Part shown: positions 10,745 to 23,227 of the stretch, one piece after another
Numbering within the stretch: the first letter of the stretch is position 1
Layout: each line of letters starts with the position of its first letter
Source of the DNA: Thamnaconus septentrionalis
Taxonomy: Eukaryota > Chordata > Actinopteri > Tetraodontiformes > Monacanthidae
Assembly (NCBI GenBank): GCA_009823395.1
Contig: CM020520.1
Location: forward strand, 3,758,501-3,822,500
Reading direction: 5' to 3'
DNA: 64,000 nt
The notes under the pieces: model-generated
Told to the model about the DNA's origin: nothing
The model's database searches: none
Seen by the model: the letters and a program-made list of their open reading frames with translations, nothing else
Program-made: the position numbers and the translations under genes

Positions 10745-11306
10745 AATGCGGTGAGATAGCTCTCCGCCTGGAGCGAGAAGGGGGCCTCCTGCGGCACAAT
10801 GCCGGGGCCATGATGAGAATGAAAAGGGCAGAGCCAGAGGAAGAGGAGAGATATGAGAGAGAGCGTAAAAAGAAGTGAAGTAAATCAGGTGCGAGTCCTG
10901 TAAGACGGCCGTCTGCGGAGGCATCTGGTGTAAAAAATGTGTGATTCACACCAAGAGTGCAGGAGTAAACTGACACAAGAGGTGATTAGATTGTGGAGAC
11001 GGAAAGGCAAAATTGATTGAGCCAGGACATAAAAAAGCATCCAGCTCATCATTGATTATTAGACATTGACACTTTTATTTATTTTTATTTTTTTTTAACT
11101 CGGCCACTCTTGTCTTGGCACCGAGGCTCCGGCTTTATTCCTAGGTGAGTGCAGATCGATGGGAGGGTGTTTTGTGCGAGTCTCTGCGGCACTGTGCCTC
11201 CCCGCGGAGCGTCCATGTGTAGGTCAGACCAAAGCACTTTTTAAAGGTTGAAGCAATGATGGGAATCAATGGATGGGAAATGTCAACTAACACGGCTGTT
11301 TTCCAC

Positions 11307-11307
<1 letters not shown>

Positions 11308-11350
<43 letters not shown>

Positions 11351-11370
11351 GGCGGCAGCAGCAGCAGCAG
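11308..11370. repeat. CAG trinucleotide repeat, 14 + 5 units
   Basis: Fourteen perfect CAG units (11308-11349), an interruption TGGCGG, then five more CAG (11356-11370). Open frames across it give polyglutamine, polyalanine or polyserine runs, but the surrounding translations are not protein-like. I therefore regard it as a non-coding microsatellite. Confidence 0.95.
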
Positions 11371-14300
11371 AACTTTTTCTCACTATTTTCTGGCTGTCGG
11401 TTTCATGTGAGTGGATATATACAGTGGAAAGCAACATTTTCTTTAAAAAAAAAAAATAAAAAAAATAAAGTGATATAGGCTGTGTGCACATTTCAGATTT
11501 CTCCAGCTTCTGCAGGTCATGGATCAAATAAATAATCATTTCATAAGCTGCTGGAAATTGATGTGTCAAACTTTCTAAACGACAACACTTGTGACTTTTC
11601 TGTGCACCTCTTTTGGGCTGTTTACACGCTTGAGAACGAATGTCATTTAGTGACAGCAGTGGACACTTTCCTCTCAGATCCACAGAGTGAAAACCTGGCT
11701 GCAGCCAGTGGCTATTTTTCATTTTACCTTCCGTGTGTGGCCATTTTCAAATTCCTCACAGAGAGGTCAGACACACACACACAGTTCGATAACCTGTTTG
11801 TCACTTCCTGTTTAATTTTGACGGTCCTGTCTTCCCTTGTGTTGTCTCTAGTTTTACTTCCTGTCCTGGTTTTCCCCCTTTTCCCCTGATTTTCACCTGT
11901 GTCTCCTTATCTGTCCAGCCTTGATTGCTTACACCTGTGCCTCGTTGCCTGCTGCATGTCATTTGTGTGTTCAGGTCTCAGTTGGCCTCTAGTGATTTTT
12001 TTCCATGGTTAAGTTAATTTTTTCCCCCCCCCCCCCGTTTTTTGGACCTGTTTTTTGTTTTGTTTGCGCCTGGAGGAAGTTTATAAGTTTTTCTTTTGTT
12101 CTTGAGTTTTTTTGGCTTAGACCTCCAAAAAGTTGTTTTTCTTTTTTTTTTTTTGGGTTTTTTTTGCACTTGCATCGTACTTTTTGCACCAACCACGGTG
12201 AAGAAACCAACTCCTTCAAGTCTGGATCAAAGTGTGCTGTGCAGTTTAGCGAACGCTGCCAACTGAGGTGATCTGACGACCCAATTACAACAAGGCACCA
12301 TTTGTGGGCTCAGCTCTCTTCCTTATTATTGCCATGTGACAACTCGCTTGCAAAGCTTGCATCCGCCCACTTGTGCAAGCCGCTCGAACTGCTCGATGAC
12401 TCAGTGGCGTCGCACAGTTAATCCGTTGGAGAGCCACTCAGAGATCCTCAATTTATTCGGGAAAGCGTCCGACGCAAGCGGCCCTGCGGCGAGGTAACTG
12501 GTTTGTTTATCGCTGCCAATTTGTAGTCGGCGCTGATCGCTCACTCACCTTCGGCTTTCGCGTTCACTACGTTATCACAGCAACGTGAAACCGAATATTA
12601 TACAAAGTTTAAACTTCCTGAAAAGGGGGGGGAAAAAAGTTTGAATCAAAACAGCAGAAAGTTGGTTGTTTTCTTGTTGGCGAATCCCTGGAAAGCAAGT
12701 GATGCAACGGTGAGCAAAAGCACATCACCTGCCTCGCCTGAGCGCATTTTCCATTCATTTAAGCCTCCAAGATTCTGTTTCAAAGCAGTTGGAAAACCAT
12801 CAGAATTGGATTGATGACATTTTCATACCTAATGCATTATTGATGGTGAAGGCAGTCAGTGCCATGAGGGGAGTATCAAACAGGGAAGCTTTCAGATGCA
12901 GAATCTCAGGCAGGCAGACCTGCAAACACACAAAATATTTTCCCCATATTGACACAGGAAGTGGGACTGTACTGGGAAACCTCAAGATAATCGTTCCTAT
13001 TAATTTCACAGCCAAAACAGTAGAAGGAGCCAAAAGGTCATCTGTCAGTGACGGCGGTGGGCAGGCAGCCAGGCAGGCAGGCAGGCGGTTAGACCCGGGC
13101 AGGTGGAGATAATGGGGCAGGAAGTGGTCAGAGATGAAGCAGCAGATAAGCCGTCTGGAGCGACGGGCAGCGGCCGAGCGCGTGGGCAGAAGAGGATGTG
13201 AGAGTGAGAGGATGACGAAAGGCTGTGGAAATAAGAACAGGAAGTCTGGAGGACTGATTTAAATGTACGGCAGCGTCTGTAACAAGCAAGAAAAGAGACT
13301 TAAAATATATCTTGTTTGAGTGAATCTTGCATCTCAGAAACTGTGTTTTTGCGTTTGAAAATCCCTGTGATGTGAAATGTCCAAAACCGACAGGAGGTGT
13401 TGAGTCATGTCAATATAATTGACAAGTTTCTCCAAATCAAGGTTCTTTCCCCCCCTTTCAGGATTCTGCCCATGATTGCTTTCACACTTTGTCTACATTA
13501 ACATAATGGAAAATAACCCAAGCAGTCTGAATGCATTTCATTACCGAATGATTCATCTCTTCCGAAAAGTGAGAGTGTGGCAGGGGCAAATTATTTGTAA
13601 GGAGACATTCTTGTTGTTGCGATTATAATTGTTTTGTTTTGCATACTGCAATTTTCACATGCAAACTTGTCTATCTTCAGAAAAAACATCTCTTTTCCTT
13701 TGCAATTTAATTATGTAAAAAGTTGATTAGCTGTGTTTTGGTGATGACTGGCATTTGGGGGCGTGGCTCTGGGAGGTCACAGGGCATTGTCCAGCCTCCA
13801 GGTGGCCCCAGGAGGACTCAGGAGCTGAAGCGCTAGTTAGCACTGGCTGCTGCTCATCATGCATGCCCAAGATTCATTGACTCATTGAGGCGACGCATGA
13901 GATTTCCGTTGTACCTGTACAGCAATGCACCTGTGCTAACAGCACAGCAACACTTTTTCATACTGCATGATTCTGATTTGTCAAGATGTTGTTTTTACGA
14001 TGAAAGGAAGTTGTGGAAAGACCTGCGCTGCTTCCTTTAAGGTGGTAACTTGAGAATCGAGAAGAATGTCTGACGTTGACCCTTGGTGTTGAGATCAGAG
14101 GTTCACCGTCAGCGGCTCAGGTGCTGTTTAGCGCGAGACAACAAGTGATTACGGGCATGGATTCACCCACAGGCCCAGTGTCATGTTGAAAATATTGCTG
14201 CTGTCAAGGGCGGCAGCGGGTCAGGCCCGGGCCGCTGCGTCTTGATCCCTGCTACCAAGGCCTCGCGTGCTCATTAGCAGCATTTCTTGGAGCAGTGTGG

Positions 14301-17300
14301 GCCCCCTGGGAGGAGGAGGATGAGTAAGAGTAGGAGGAGGAGGAAGATGCTGCTCCAATTGGACGGCGGCTCCGTGCTTGACGGCCTGGGCAAAGTTGAT
14401 AACGCAGCCTGGGTTCGGACCGCGGAGCACACACAAAGGGGCCGGGAGGGATCAGAGCGGGGCGGTGGTGGAGGTTTGGCCCCTGAAATGTTTGGGTTTA
14501 GCAAGCGTGTGACTGGCAGGTCACCTATTAGCCTGAGGTGATGTTAGCATTCAGAGAGCGCTGCAGCTGGGAGCTGCATGCAAGCAACAATGACAAAACA
14601 GTGCATCAACCCTCTCACAACAAACAAACAAACAAAAGAATTGCTCATGTCTTTCAATGTGCCACATTCACCCACTCATGTTTATTTATTGTGCCACATT
14701 CCCACCTGAACACAAATGTCATCCAATTCTTGGCCTGTGTTTATCTCCAGATATTGCTTCTGCACGCAGGCAACAATTTGACATCCATACCTTGTACACA
14801 TTTGCATATTTTCCAAAAGGAATAAAAAAACAACAACCAGAAAAAAGCTAATGTATTCTTGCATCAGGCGGTTGAACAGTCTGCAGGTGCATAAGGTTGC
14901 ACAGAGAGTTGTTTTTAATATTTATTCATTTCAAAAATACGCCCACGTTCCTTTCGCAGCAGCAGAGCTGGAGATGCATCAGTGTGTCGTGTCGGTCTCG
15001 TTTGAACGGCGCATGACTCCGTTAAAGACGGGGCAACATCTTGCGGTTTAATCCGGGCTGATCGGCGGCCGGTGCGACAACCGCATCCACACAAGCAAAG
15101 TCGTGCATTTTAATTCTCAGCTTGTGGTGGATGGTATGCACGCCAGAATTTTTTTTTTTTTAACCAAACCTTGAATTAATGGTGACAAGTGCACAGAATA
15201 CAATGGTAACTCCATCTGCAGCCACTTTGGCCAGAGAGTGCAGACACGCCACACAACAGCAGCTCTTACATTATGCATTTATTCCAGACAAACAACGAGC
15301 CTCAAACTCGGAGCCTTGTTAGGGGGACCGGCTCTTGAAACCATGTTGAAAATACACCACAACATGAAAAGTTGTCAAGGGCTTGCCTTGCATGTCCTTG
15401 GCATTTCTAGTGTGTGAGTGTGTGTATTTGTGTGCGTGTGTGATCACAAAGCGACACTAATGCACCATCCAGGATGCGCCGCGAAGGGAGCGCTCCATTT
15501 GATCCCCGGCAGCACAAAGAAAACGCGGCGGGAAAATAGAGGGCTGCAAAAGGCGCGGCGCAGCGTCCCGTCGCCTCCCTCACAAACAAACGTCTGACAC
15601 CTGCATCACAATGAACATCGCGCCCTTGCGCTGCTGTCAAAGAGCCTCCGACTTTCACAAGGAATTCTCGTTTGAGGGCACCTGAAAGAGAGGATACGAG
15701 GGAGAAGGCAGCCAAAAATAGGCTGCTTATTTATATTCAAAAAGACTTCAGACGCCAGCTTTATTTAAATATAAATATATATTTCTCCCGAGTGGTTTGC
15801 TTAGAAATGAGACGCGCTCCGTTGTCTGGGATAACGACGGCGAATTGTGGAAATATCTGACTGTCGGCTTGACACGTGTAGCATCCCAACATCAGTGAGA
15901 GAGAAAATCTACCGATCCCGGCAAAGTGTTCTGAATCTTAAAATCTAAATCTGAAATACAAAACAAAACCAAAAACACCCAAACTTGGCCCAGTCGATAT
16001 GAATGTGTCACGTGAGATCATTTGTAAATGTTGTAGAAAGAATGAGACAGTTTATCCTGCAGGGGGAGGTCAGATCAGGGTCAGTCAGGGAAAAGTAACA
16101 CCTGGATGTGATTTCTATATGGCTTGATGGTTTGAAACTTCCTTTCTTCTGCACTTGAGTCAATCACTACTTCAAACTGTGCACCACGTCCAGCAAAAGC
16201 ACTGCTGGCTGTAGAGATGTATCATTATTTTTCCAAACGGGTCCAAGATTCAGAATTCTCATCCTAGATTTACATTGAAATGTGCGTTTTCTGCCAAAAC
16301 TCATGGCCACACCCCAGTATGCCGTGTCTATATGCAATAGGTCGAATGTTTGGCCACCTGTCGATAAGTAAAGATGCAAATTCCGTCATTTGGCTCTCGG
16401 CTGCCAGCAGATTTCCGCCCAGATTTTACTGTCAAGCGTCGGCCACTGCAGTTTTCAGTCTTGCACGCGGCCTCATTTGCATGAGAAGGCGATTGTCTGT
16501 GACGCAAAGTCAAATGCATGTGGTGGAACGTAACAGGAGCAATCAGGGAAGTAACCAGGGATAAAAACAACAACAAACAACCGCAGTCGAAAGAGCAAGC
16601 ACAAAAGACTGGCTTCATAAATAATGAATTCTTCTGATGTGCAAATTGTTTTTCCTGGAGATTCTGACCATCTGGGAAGTAGATGCAATATCTTTGTTAT
16701 GGTGGCTTTTTAATTTTCTCTTTCACAATATGATGTTGATGACGGCGTGCTGATGAGCCAGACTGAAGAGTCAGTACCTGGTATTAATGAGGAATTGATA
16801 TGCGTTCACGCTGTTGGCTGCTGGTGCTGGTCAGCACCCAGGTTTTTCAGGCTTTTGAGGTTTTGGCCGTTTTCTCTTTCCCGCTGACATAATTCCATCC
16901 AGCTGTTTGCCTGCCAGAGAGGTTCCGCGCCGGTCCCTCCGCTCTCCTCGGCCAAAAATAGCAGCCACATAGCTCCGCCTCCAATCAGGCTGAATTAGAG
17001 AGGAGGCGCGGTGCTGACAGGGGTGGGGGTGGATATGGTGGTGGTGGTGGTGGGGAGGGATGTCTGGCGCACCTCAATCCTGACAAATTATATGATTAAA
17101 GCTCTTGGGAAGCCATGTTTCATCCTCAAGTTAATCCGATTTGGCGACGGCGGGTTACTGCGGCGCCGTCCCCCGGATGAAGCGCAGCGCTGGCCAAATT
17201 AGCGGCCGGAGATCCTGTTTAGACCTTGAAACGCCACAGATTGGGCGGCCGCAAGTGCGTCACGTCGAGGAAAGGTGCTCGGGCGTGCCGCATCTCGGAG

Positions 17301-17364
17301 ACGGCGGCAATTTCCCACAGATTTCCATGAGTCCTTTTTTTAAGCCTCTGTCAGCAACAATGAG

Positions 17365-17365
<1 letters not shown>
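11371..17365. other. Non-coding sequence, no gene recognised
   Basis: Unique DNA apart from the probable interspersed repeat at 11805-12230, a C13 run (12024-12036), a GGCA run near 13061-13087 and a GGT run (17037-17052). A perfect 7-bp-arm palindrome GGTGCTG-GT-CAGCACC lies at 16823-16838. A CTCF-like string CCTCCAGGTGGCCC lies at 13795-13808. No convincing exon was seen. Confidence 0.55.
11805..12230 (+). mobile_element. Probable decayed LTR-type interspersed repeat
   Basis: The segment starts with ACTTCCTGTTTAATTTTGAC and repeats the theme TTTTACTTCCTGTCCTGG. It then runs CACCTGTGTCTCCTT and CACCTGTGCCTCGTTGCC before passing into a T-rich part with TTTGCGCCTGGAGGAAG. This pyrimidine-rich, CACCTGTGTCTC-containing pattern recurs in teleost genomes, where I associate it with retrotransposon LTR-like repeats. 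Ends, target-site duplication and class cannot be determined by eye. Confidence 0.35.
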
Positions 17366-17404
<39 letters not shown>

Positions 17405-17414
17405 GTGTGTGTGT
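17366..17414. repeat. (TG)n microsatellite
   Basis: About eighteen TG units (17366-17402), then CC and a further GTGTGTGTGT. It can adopt Z-DNA and is probably polymorphic. Confidence 0.95.
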
Positions 17415-17688
17415 TCCCAGTGGAGGAAGGTGAAGCTGGCAGGTAGCGAGCGTGCCTGATTGGTGTCGTACGTCATTAAGGATGGGCCGTGGCGCCGCTG
17501 CCTGACATTTGCAAGCGACACCAGGGCGGTGCTGTCACGCTGGCAACGTCCCCTGGGGCGGCAGGCACCAGCAAAATGGCTCCCCGTCTTTTATTTAATG
17601 AATTTATCTCTTGACATTAAATTAAAATCCTTCTAATCCCCTGCTCACCCCTCACGCTGTCAATCCAAATTGACCATCATTTTAAACC

Positions 17689-17754
17689 ACTTTTGGAATT
17701 TCTAAAGGATCCCAAATGTACCCACATTTTGGGAAACTTTTGGAATTTCAAAAG
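17689..17754. repeat. Direct repeats flanking an inverted repeat
   Basis: ACTTTTGGAATTTCTAAAG (17689-17707) recurs with one mismatch as ACTTTTGGAATTTCAAAAG (17736-17754), 47 bases later. Between them CCCAAATGT (17711-17719) faces ACATTTTGGG (17724-17733), an inverted repeat with one bulged base. The second direct copy is itself nearly palindromic (CTTTTG...CAAAAG). Confidence 0.85.
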
Positions 17755-18732
17755 CAGTAAAATATAATTGAGGTGAAAGAGGCTGCCGAGCGCCACCTCA
17801 GAGTCACAGCTGCACGCTGCAGCTCCACCGCCACCCTGCGAGCCGAGGGCCGGTTGTTTATAGTTGTGGGCTTTGAAATTTCAATGAGGCTTGCTTTTCA
17901 TTAATTTATTTATTTTTATCAGGGCGAAAGATTCAGCGTTGTCATGGCCTCCTCCGGCGTGCAGCAGCAGTGCGGCGCTGTCATCTGCGCTTCATCTCCA
18001 AGCCTTTTTCCACTGGCCTTTGTCGGAGCCGAGTCCCCGGGAACGGCGCTTATAAAGAAATCATCTCTTCATAACAGCTTTTGATCAGGGTGCCGGTTAT
18101 GGATTATTATCAGCAGAAGCAGCACAGGCTTTTCAAGGACAAGGGACTGAATTATTAACTTTTTTTTTTAATTCTTCAAAGCGTCTTTGATGATGACCTC
18201 AAATCAATTCTTGCTATTATTGCAAGAACCGCCGCTGACACCTGGATCTTTAAAATATAAAAAAATCCATCTATTTTCAAGGCTTCTGTCTATGACAACT
18301 AAGAGCGGCTTTCGTCTCAAAGTAAGAACTGCACAGCTGAAACACCAAATGGAATGTTTCACATGAATGAATGAATGAATAGTTCATTTTCATTTACAAT
18401 GTAAAATAATGAAATTCTGTGCAATCAACTGAGAAAAATAGGAAAAGAAAACAAATTTGCACAATATATACGCTCACAATAAAAATAAAACACCTCTGTA
18501 AACAAAGACAGGAGTAGCCTGGAGCCAAGGCTTATTTTTGCCTTATCCAATCCCATCGCACATTGGGAAGCAGCCCAGAGAAACTGGAAGTAAAGCTCAA
18601 TGTAAAACAAATGTAAAAAAAAACAACAAACATTTACTGGTCAGTTATATAATAAGTTAAATAATTCATTTTCTTTTTCTGCACTTGCAACTCAAGAAGC
18701 TCCTCCCAGAGGGCGGAGTCAGGGATCACTAT

Positions 18733-18753
18733 CTGTGCATGGTGCATGCACAG
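18733..18753. repeat. Perfect 9-bp hairpin
   Basis: CTGTGCATG (18733-18741), loop GTG, then CATGCACAG (18745-18753). The arms pair perfectly. Confidence 0.9.
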
Positions 18754-19020
18754 TTGGACCGTTGCGGCGCTCCCACTGCGCTGGCTTCATTTCACAGTCC
18801 AACCTTTGCCTTCGCACATGCAACATTCATGAGTCCTTCTTGTTTTTTGTCTTTTTTGTGTGTGTGTCGAGCGTGTGGTGCCCTGCTGCCCCGACCAGCA
18901 CCGGAATGTGTCCGGGAATGCATGCCGTTGCACAATTGCCGTCCCCGCAGCGCAGCAGTCGATTAACCGCCACCGAGTCGTCGTAGCACAAAGTAGGCAT
19001 GAAGCGGAACGCAAAGGCCG

Positions 19021-19047
19021 TCGGCTCATGACTCTTTCATGAGCCGA
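19021..19047. repeat. Perfect 11-bp hairpin
   Basis: TCGGCTCATGA (19021-19031), loop CTCTT, then TCATGAGCCGA (19037-19047). The arms are fully complementary. GAGCCGAACG and ATGAAAG flanks resemble sequence found in some fish hAT-type MITEs, but the transposon assignment is only a possibility. Confidence 0.9.
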
Positions 19048-20040
19048 ACGCATGAAAGTTACATTGTGCATTGTGACAAGCATCAATACTTGATCGGAGT
19101 GCAGCGCGCAAAAGGTGACCAAAGGTCCCTGACGATGCAAAAGAGTTTTCTAACAATAATGTCAGTGGAAGAAAATGGAAATGAGGGACAAAGTCCATCC
19201 TTCACTTCTTCCTCTGTTTGCTGTGCTTTTTGCACTTTGTTCGCATGACAACACAGTTCAGGAAAAAAAAAAATCACATCCAGTAGGGACCTGAAACTGA
19301 GGCTGTGAGCAGAGGGCTGAATGTGCCGCGCCAGGTTGCTCCACCGGGCTCTGGAGATCAGACAGACATTGGCAAAGAGAGAATTTTGCATGCGGCCCTT
19401 TTAAGAAATGGAAAGATGCCGATTCCACAAACCTTAAGCCAAGTGAATCACTGCAAGGGAGTGAATAATGCAGCGGAGTACAAATCTGTGTGACAGTTCT
19501 TCTCCGCATATATTTTTGAAAAGGCAGCCGGAGCAGAGCTTCTGAAATACCATCAAGACGGTTCTGAGTGGGAAGCTGAATATGTTTTTAATCCTCAACG
19601 TGACTCATAATGCAGGGACTGAGACTGCTGACTGCACCTGTGAGCCACTGTTCGGGGAACAGTGATATTTTTCTAAATGAATTTTTCTGGATATGCCATT
19701 TGAATATTTTAAGTGTTGATACATAATCAATGAGTGGGGGAAACAAGACTGGCCAGAGATGATTCATCATTCATGATATTTTTTTTAATCCATTAGACAA
19801 AGAACCTTAAAAATAAAGCAATCAGTGTTTTAAATGTAATCCAGAAAAATCAGTCTTTGTGTGGGAAATGATTTAACCAACAGTACTGCGGCGTGCATGA
19901 ACACAGTGAAAACAACACATCTGTGATGACCTTCATCTGATTGTCAAGACAAAGTTGAGTCTGTGTATTGTTTCACAGCTGGCATGGTTTCTGTAATTAG
20001 ACATGAGTGGCTAATTGGCTGTGATTGGGCAGCATATGTA

Positions 20041-20043
<3 letters not shown>

Positions 20044-20117
<74 letters not shown>
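20044..20117. repeat. (AT)37 microsatellite
   Basis: Thirty-seven perfect AT units between GCATATGTATGC and GTATACGTG. It is self-complementary and cruciform-prone; assembly length may be unreliable. Confidence 0.95.
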
Positions 20118-20121
<4 letters not shown>

Positions 20122-20527
20122 ACGTGATTACAGGTTGGATTATAAAAAGATAGACTGCAAACATCCTCTGTAGAAGAACAAAAGCAGGTATTGACACAAT
20201 TAGCGGCAATTTCAGTCATTTCCAGACGATGCTCGGCACTCTGAGGGATTTTGAGGCAGAAGTTCCTGGAAATACTCAGCTCATAAAAGTGGGAATTGTT
20301 GTTCTTTTGCGCACGATAAAAGATATCAGGGTTTTCTCCGTATGTCCTACACACGGTCATATTTCCACTCGTGATTTATCTCCAAGGAATTTATCATTAG
20401 GATTTAATCCCCCCACCTACCTCCCTCGCCCGAATCACCGGCGTAGTCTTATCTCCGGCGCTGAAATAACCGAATTAGCGACATGGCGAGGAGGAGGACG
20501 AGGGAGGCGGCGATGGAGCGAAGTATT

Positions 20528-20541
20528 ATTGCCATGGCAAC
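20528..20541. promoter_or_regulatory. RFX-type X-box (near-perfect)
   Basis: ATTGCCATGGCAAC matches the palindromic RFX consensus GTTGCCATGGCAAC at 13 of 14 positions. RFX factors bind such sites upstream of ciliary and neuronal genes. The site lies in a CpG-rich stretch (20440-20740). Activity is inferred from the motif only. Confidence 0.45.
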
Positions 20542-23192
20542 ATGAGACGGCAGCGAGGCTTTGCCGGTTGTGATATGGCACGGTGCGTCCTCAGCTCACA
20601 AAGATAGGCGCTCAGACCATTGTGTCCTGGGGAAAACAGGGCGGCGGATGGATGGAAGCGACGCCTCGGCGGACGATGTAATCTGGAGAGCGAAGAGCTG
20701 TTTCCGAACCAGGCGGCGCTGAGGGGCCGACAACATTTTTTTCGAGAAGTGCTTTCAAGGGATGATCGGCTAAAAACTAAATGTCAAGTAGACAATGGAC
20801 GGATTTCACAGAAGCTTGTTCGGGTCATTTTAAATTTTAACCCTCTCGCTGTTTTGTCTCTGTAAATCACAATGTAGGCCACCGCTTTAGCTTTAGGGTT
20901 CTCTTAAACTGCAAAGTATCTTTTCCTGAACGCTAAACCAGCTGAATTTTGTATAGATTTTTGCAGAGCAAGTTAACTTGCAATGGGCCTTTTTATGGCC
21001 GACACCTCCTCCCCTCCCCACCTCACCTCAGTCCCTGCGGATGTTTAAAAAATCTGTGATCGCACCAACCACGATGACGATCTCAGTCGTTCCGTTAACT
21101 CTAGCTGCTCCTCATTGCTGCTCGCTGGAAGCTGATTTTGCTCCGGTTCAGTTCTCATCTGTCGCTGCAAGTGTGGAGACAATTTGCAGCGCCACTAAGG
21201 GCTTAAAACAAAACAAAACAAAGCAAACCCAGAATGGTGGCGGCTCTTTGGGTCTCTGGGACCACTGATGTCGCTCGGGCTCAGGGGACAGGAGAGCGTT
21301 GGCCGACCACTCGTCCTTTCAGTCGGAGGGAGCCATGGAAGTCCTGGGACCAGAGGCACAAATCCCGAAGAACTCTCTTTCTCTCTGAGCGGCGTTGAAT
21401 TTGCTCGCACTAAATGAACCACCAGGCAGACCAGAGACACTTTTTCAACTCCGGCGTCAGGAACTGACGGCATCATCGAAACGAACACTGCGCCCCAACC
21501 AACGGCTCATTGAATGTATAATGAATTAAAATCCAATTACAAGTGCTCATTACCGCAAACAAACAGCACATTAGCATCAAAAATGCAAATGTGTGGTATC
21601 TTTTGCTCTGATGAATCACTGTGCGCTAGGCCAGAGCCAGCCAGCCATGTGTCTGTCGCTGCCTCCACTTTGTTTCCTCCCTCCCAGTCGTGTTAAAGAC
21701 AGAGAGGAAGAAAGAAAGAAAAGAGGCTGGTTATTTGCAGCAGAATTGCGACCCCGAGAGTTATTACTCACAGGAAAAAAAATGATTCCCCATTAAGGAT
21801 TTAATGGTGAAAACCAATGCACCAGGTGGTTTCCTTTGTGTCGTCGCTGTGGTGGGCCAATGGCAGTCGGAGGAGGGTCCCAGCGGTTCAGCGTGCAATT
21901 AAATCTGAACTGGTTTGTGTTCAACACTGGGGATTTTTTTCTTTCATTTAAAGAGGTGGCACTTCAAAAAGGAGAGTCGTCAAACTGGAGCTCGCAGAAC
22001 TCTGCGGAGAGACGGCGGAAGCCTCTTGCAAAACTCATCTTATATACAATTCTTCTTTGGTTTTGCTCCGGTTTGGTCGGCCCGGGAGAGTCAGAGGAAG
22101 ATTTCAACACTTGCCACTGATGCCAAACGTCACATTGAAGTGAACTGGCGTGAATGAAAATAGGACAAAGTTGAAAAATAAATAAATAAATAAAAAGAAC
22201 GGCAAAATCTTGTATTTGATTTTTCTGAAGGGATGAAATAGCGCACAAAAAAAGCTGTTCAGGCTCTTGTTCCCAAAAATGAGTTTGTGATGTTCTGTGG
22301 AATCTGTTCCAATCAGCGCTGAAGTGTAGTAATTCTGGCAAACAACACAAAATATGAGCAAATAATAAAAAAACAATGAATAAATAAATTATATTTTCTT
22401 TCATTCTGCAGAACAGGATCACAATACAAACCACCACCACTGTGACACTGATGTAAATGGAGAACTGCTGTGTTCTGCCACTCTGTTTCTCTGCCGCCTG
22501 TCGCTCCTGTAAATCTCAGTTAGGTGGGACCAGAGTGAAGTCGAGGCAGGGAAGGCACGGGTCTAGTTTTTTTTCATGTCGGTGTCAAACAGGATTGACT
22601 GAAACACATTATCCTCCATCACAAGAGTTGCTGTCAGGGCAAAGCTGCATCTTCCGCTGGCTGCCTGGCTACCGAGGGGGATTTTATTGTGTGGAGTCAT
22701 TTGGGAGGGTTGAATTTTTAGAGAGGCTTTTTTTTTTTAGAGAGCTTTTCACTTTTATTTTTTTTCCTCTATGTGTTTGGAAAGAAAACAACATTTTCTA
22801 TAAGACCGGGCAGGTTATTGTCAGCCCAAATCAGCATCATCCTGGTGAGCCACAGGAGATGGAATTCTCTGCCGGCAATCTGGATGTGGATCCATGCAGC
22901 GCAGCAGTCATTTCTTTTTCCTTGTGTGTCTGTCTGTGCCTGTGCACATGCACGCATGTTTTCCCCCCCATCTGTACACCTTCCCATACACACATTAGTA
23001 TTCATGGAGCGGTGTTATTTCGGTGTTTTTGTGTGAAGCAACAAACCCCAAACACCAAAATAGCACGATGCAGAGCGCGTTTTAATCTCTGCTACCTGCA
23101 GCTCTGCCTCTGCAAACCGCACGCTATTGTGCTATTTTCTTTCCAGATGAAAAAACTGTCTTTTTATTTTGAACACTCTAAAGTTTGTATTT

Positions 23193-23226
23193 ACATACAC
23201 ACACATATATATGTATATATACACAA
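23193..23226. repeat. Compound AC/AT microsatellite
   Basis: ACATACACACACATATAT followed by ATGTATATATACACA, immediately left of the Tc1-like terminus. Confidence 0.85.
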
Positions 23227-23227
23227 C

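Larger units (their letters stand above)
7591..11307. other. Non-coding sequence, no gene recognised
   Basis: Unique DNA after the LINE end. It contains a C/T-only tract (9292-9340), a short GA run (10727-10744), T-rich stretches near 8041-8063, and patches of CpG-rich DNA (9540-9830). Several open frames of 60-210 codons overlap on both strands without recognisable domains. A candidate promoter or exon cannot be supported. Confidence 0.6.
17403..23190. other. Non-coding sequence, no gene recognised
   Basis: Mostly unique DNA. Individually listed items are the nested repeat at 17689-17754, hairpins at 18733-18753 and 19021-19047, an AT microsatellite at 20044-20117 and an RFX-type X-box at 20528-20541. 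A short GAAT run lies at 18364-18380. Frames such as 22457-23308 (283 codons) are rich in Phe, Cys and Ser and match nothing I recognise. Confidence 0.55.

Noticed and set aside
11269..11459. Polyglutamine/polyalanine coding interpretation of the CAG tract
   Set aside because: All three CAG phases are open only because the repeat lacks stops, and the flanking translations are not protein-like.
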